Assembly (NCBI GenBank): GCA_017562135.1
Contig: QEYB01000841.1
Location: 310,001-374,000 of the forward strand
Length of the DNA stretch: 64,000 nucleotides
Reading direction: 5' to 3'
Origin: Dipylidium caninum
Lineage: Eukaryota; Platyhelminthes; Cestoda; Cyclophyllidea; Dipylidiidae
Shown in pieces: positions 62,490 to 64,000 of this stretch. Position numbers and translations under genes: made by a program. Every line of letters starts with the position of its first letter. Within the stretch, counting starts at the first letter, position 1. The notes under the pieces were generated by a model that was not told the origin of the DNA, ran no database searches, and worked only from the letters and a program-made list of their open reading frames with translations.

Positions 62490-63488
62490 GTGTAAATGCC
62501 CTTTACTGGCATCTACGACTTTCCGCCAACAATCGGGGCAAATCATATGCGCCATTGCTAAGAGACCTTCATTTTTGAGTAAATTAACAATTCAAACTCT
62601 TTCCCTCACTTCATTTTAGTAATCGTGTTTTCCTTTCCAAATTAAACTTATTGCGGAAAAAAAGTATATAATCGGCCGGTGAAGTATATCGGCATGGATG
62701 TGTGGGGATGCGGTAAAAGCATATTGACAAGAAGTTATTTAATTTTGATGACAAGAATTTAAACTGCATGTGATCGCTCAGCTTTATCACGCAATAAAGT
62801 TGAGCCGTGCGGAGTGAACGATTTTGGCTATTTTGCTTCATAAGTTTCCCTCTCATGCATGACATCCCTTTTCAAGGCCTTGGGACGCCTTCGCTGTTCA
62901 TGGCTTTGCCCTGTAGCGTAGGAAGGAAGGATTATAGAATGATCATACCTTCGACATCTCACCATACACTAGCTATAATATTTTAATGTAATTTCGGCTT
63001 AAGGTGTTGCTCTGGGTGTGCAGTTCTAATTATCTGTTTGTTTTGACAGTTTTTGATTATCTTACTAAACCTATTTTCATTCATAAGCGTTGATTTGATG
63101 TATCTATGGCGACAATCGTAGTATGCGCACTTGCTTTTGCGGTCGGTTGACCGTCTCCGCTTGCCTCGTCTATTCGTGTGGCCGGCACATACGTTTTGAC
63201 ACGGCTCTAACCGGTGGGGTTAGTTTATAGTTTAGACCCAAATTTACGGTTGGTTTCATGTATGAATCGCATTACCCGCTGATCCATCATTCTTCCTTCT
63301 CCTCATCAAAGTGGGCCGGTACTCAACTTGCCAGATCGAAAATTTTTGGACCCAACATCGAGCATTTTTCATTAGTGGATCCAACTCCGAATGCCTCATT
63401 AATGTTTTCTTGAGGCTTGTTGAACTGCGTCATGAATTAATTTGAACTCGTGCATAAAAAGTAGATGTAAACCGCTTTTTATTTCCAT
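62490..63488 (-). pseudogene. Decayed mariner transposase, near full length
   Basis: The span of about 1.0 kb equals that of an intact mariner transposase (about 345 codons). From an ATG at 63488 (minus strand) it encodes LHLLFMHEFKL, then after a frameshift NINEAFGVGSTNEK, matching the family N-terminal helix-turn-helix start (NINEAFGEG...NE). The middle is scrambled. Near 62690 it encodes IPTHPCRYTSPADYILFF, corresponding to the LPHPPYSPDLAPxDYHLF block before the third catalytic Asp. It ends with CPDCWRKVVDASKGHLH and a stop near 62490, matching the family C-terminus. Multiple frameshifts and stops make it inactive. It shares its start region with the relic at 6417-7078. Confidence 0.7.
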
Positions 63489-64000
63489 TTGGTATCGGTG
63501 AAAGACAAAGTAATAAAGGTGGGATGCCAACACAAAAAGAACTTTATGAACTAAACAAGTGTGGAAAACGTCGTCTTCATGTGAGCCCTCAAAGAAAATT
63601 ACAGGGTGGAGATGCGGCGAATCCCATTTCACTATACGTGAAGACCGTAACGGCGGAGTCGTGTGTACAATTAAAAAGATCTTCCCCATTCTTTGCGGGG
63701 TTAATTAATACAGACGAAGAGGGAATCTATGTAACAATTCGGTCTTGAAAAAATAGCACAAATGTCCAAGTCATTCGGTTGACTCTCAGCACTTCAAGGC
63801 TGGGACGAGAGGGAAAAATCGGTAACACCATCGTCTAAATGACATTTGCCCCCTCAAAACGGCCATGAAATCATCTGAATAGGATGGTTTTCCTCCTATC
63901 CGCCAGACTGATCACCAGCCACTTTAGCGATTTTGCTAGAGGAACAAGTGAAACATTTACTAACAGCTTTTATTTTCTCTATGTTTTTCTTACCCTCGTG
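63489..64000. other. No gene recognised at right edge
   Basis: Contains the 5' flank of the mariner relic (63489-63530 resembles the T-rich lead-in ending tcaccgataccaaatgg on the minus strand) and otherwise nothing I recognise. Confidence 0.5.

Noticed and set aside
1..64000. CRISPR array, operons of bacterial type, rRNA or clear tRNA genes
   Set aside because: No spaced direct repeats, no ribosomal RNA blocks and no convincing tRNA cloverleaf; gene structure is eukaryotic.

Overview
This is a eukaryotic nuclear window. Five protein genes can be supported from sequence, four of them named confidently and all but one split by introns. Organism (inference): a flatworm, most likely a tapeworm. 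Reasons are the tiny exons (27 and 47 nt), a 38-bp intron, the mix of very short and kilobase introns, degenerate mariner transposons, and an apparent spliced-leader acceptor that opens a reading frame lacking its own ATG. Exon models below were built by hand from GT/AG sites, phase consistency and remembered family conservation; no transcript data were available.

Layout. 1-2144: no gene seen. 2145-2489 (+): MED11, a Mediator subunit, single exon. 2578-12945 (+): ARHGAP1-like BCH/Sec14-RhoGAP protein, 13 exons, whose first exon starts 88 nt after the MED11 stop. Its long introns hold a mariner relic and a GC-rich foldable block. 14175-19166 (+): a Jun-type bZIP transcription factor in five exons, with one apparent single-base frameshift in exon 3 and AP-1-type sites before the start and in intron 3. 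19167-35840: about 16.7 kb with no supportable gene, holding AP-1-like sites, a (CA)n tract, a foldback and a possible SINE. 35841-36534 (+): POLR2K (RPB12), the small zinc-binding RNA polymerase subunit, three exons. 36646-36900 (-): a likely terminal exon of an unidentified gene convergent with POLR2K. 38809-49655 (-): RANBP9/RANBP10-type scaffold (SPRY-LisH-CTLH-CRA), 12 exons, 1030 residues, with an unusual acidic C-terminal extension. 49656-62480: no gene seen. 62490-63488 (-): decayed, roughly full-length mariner transposase.

Functional view. MED11 and POLR2K are general transcription components; Jun is a stress and growth transcription factor; the RhoGAP-like and RanBP9-like proteins are signalling scaffolds. 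Nothing shows a dedicated cluster, but MED11 and ARHGAP1 look like one polycistronic unit resolved by trans-splicing. The most notable points are the possible spliced-leader-supplied start codon of ARHGAP1, loss of the arginine finger in its GAP domain, a Jun lacking the Ser63/Ser73-type JNK sites and the buried zipper asparagine, and the Jun frameshift.
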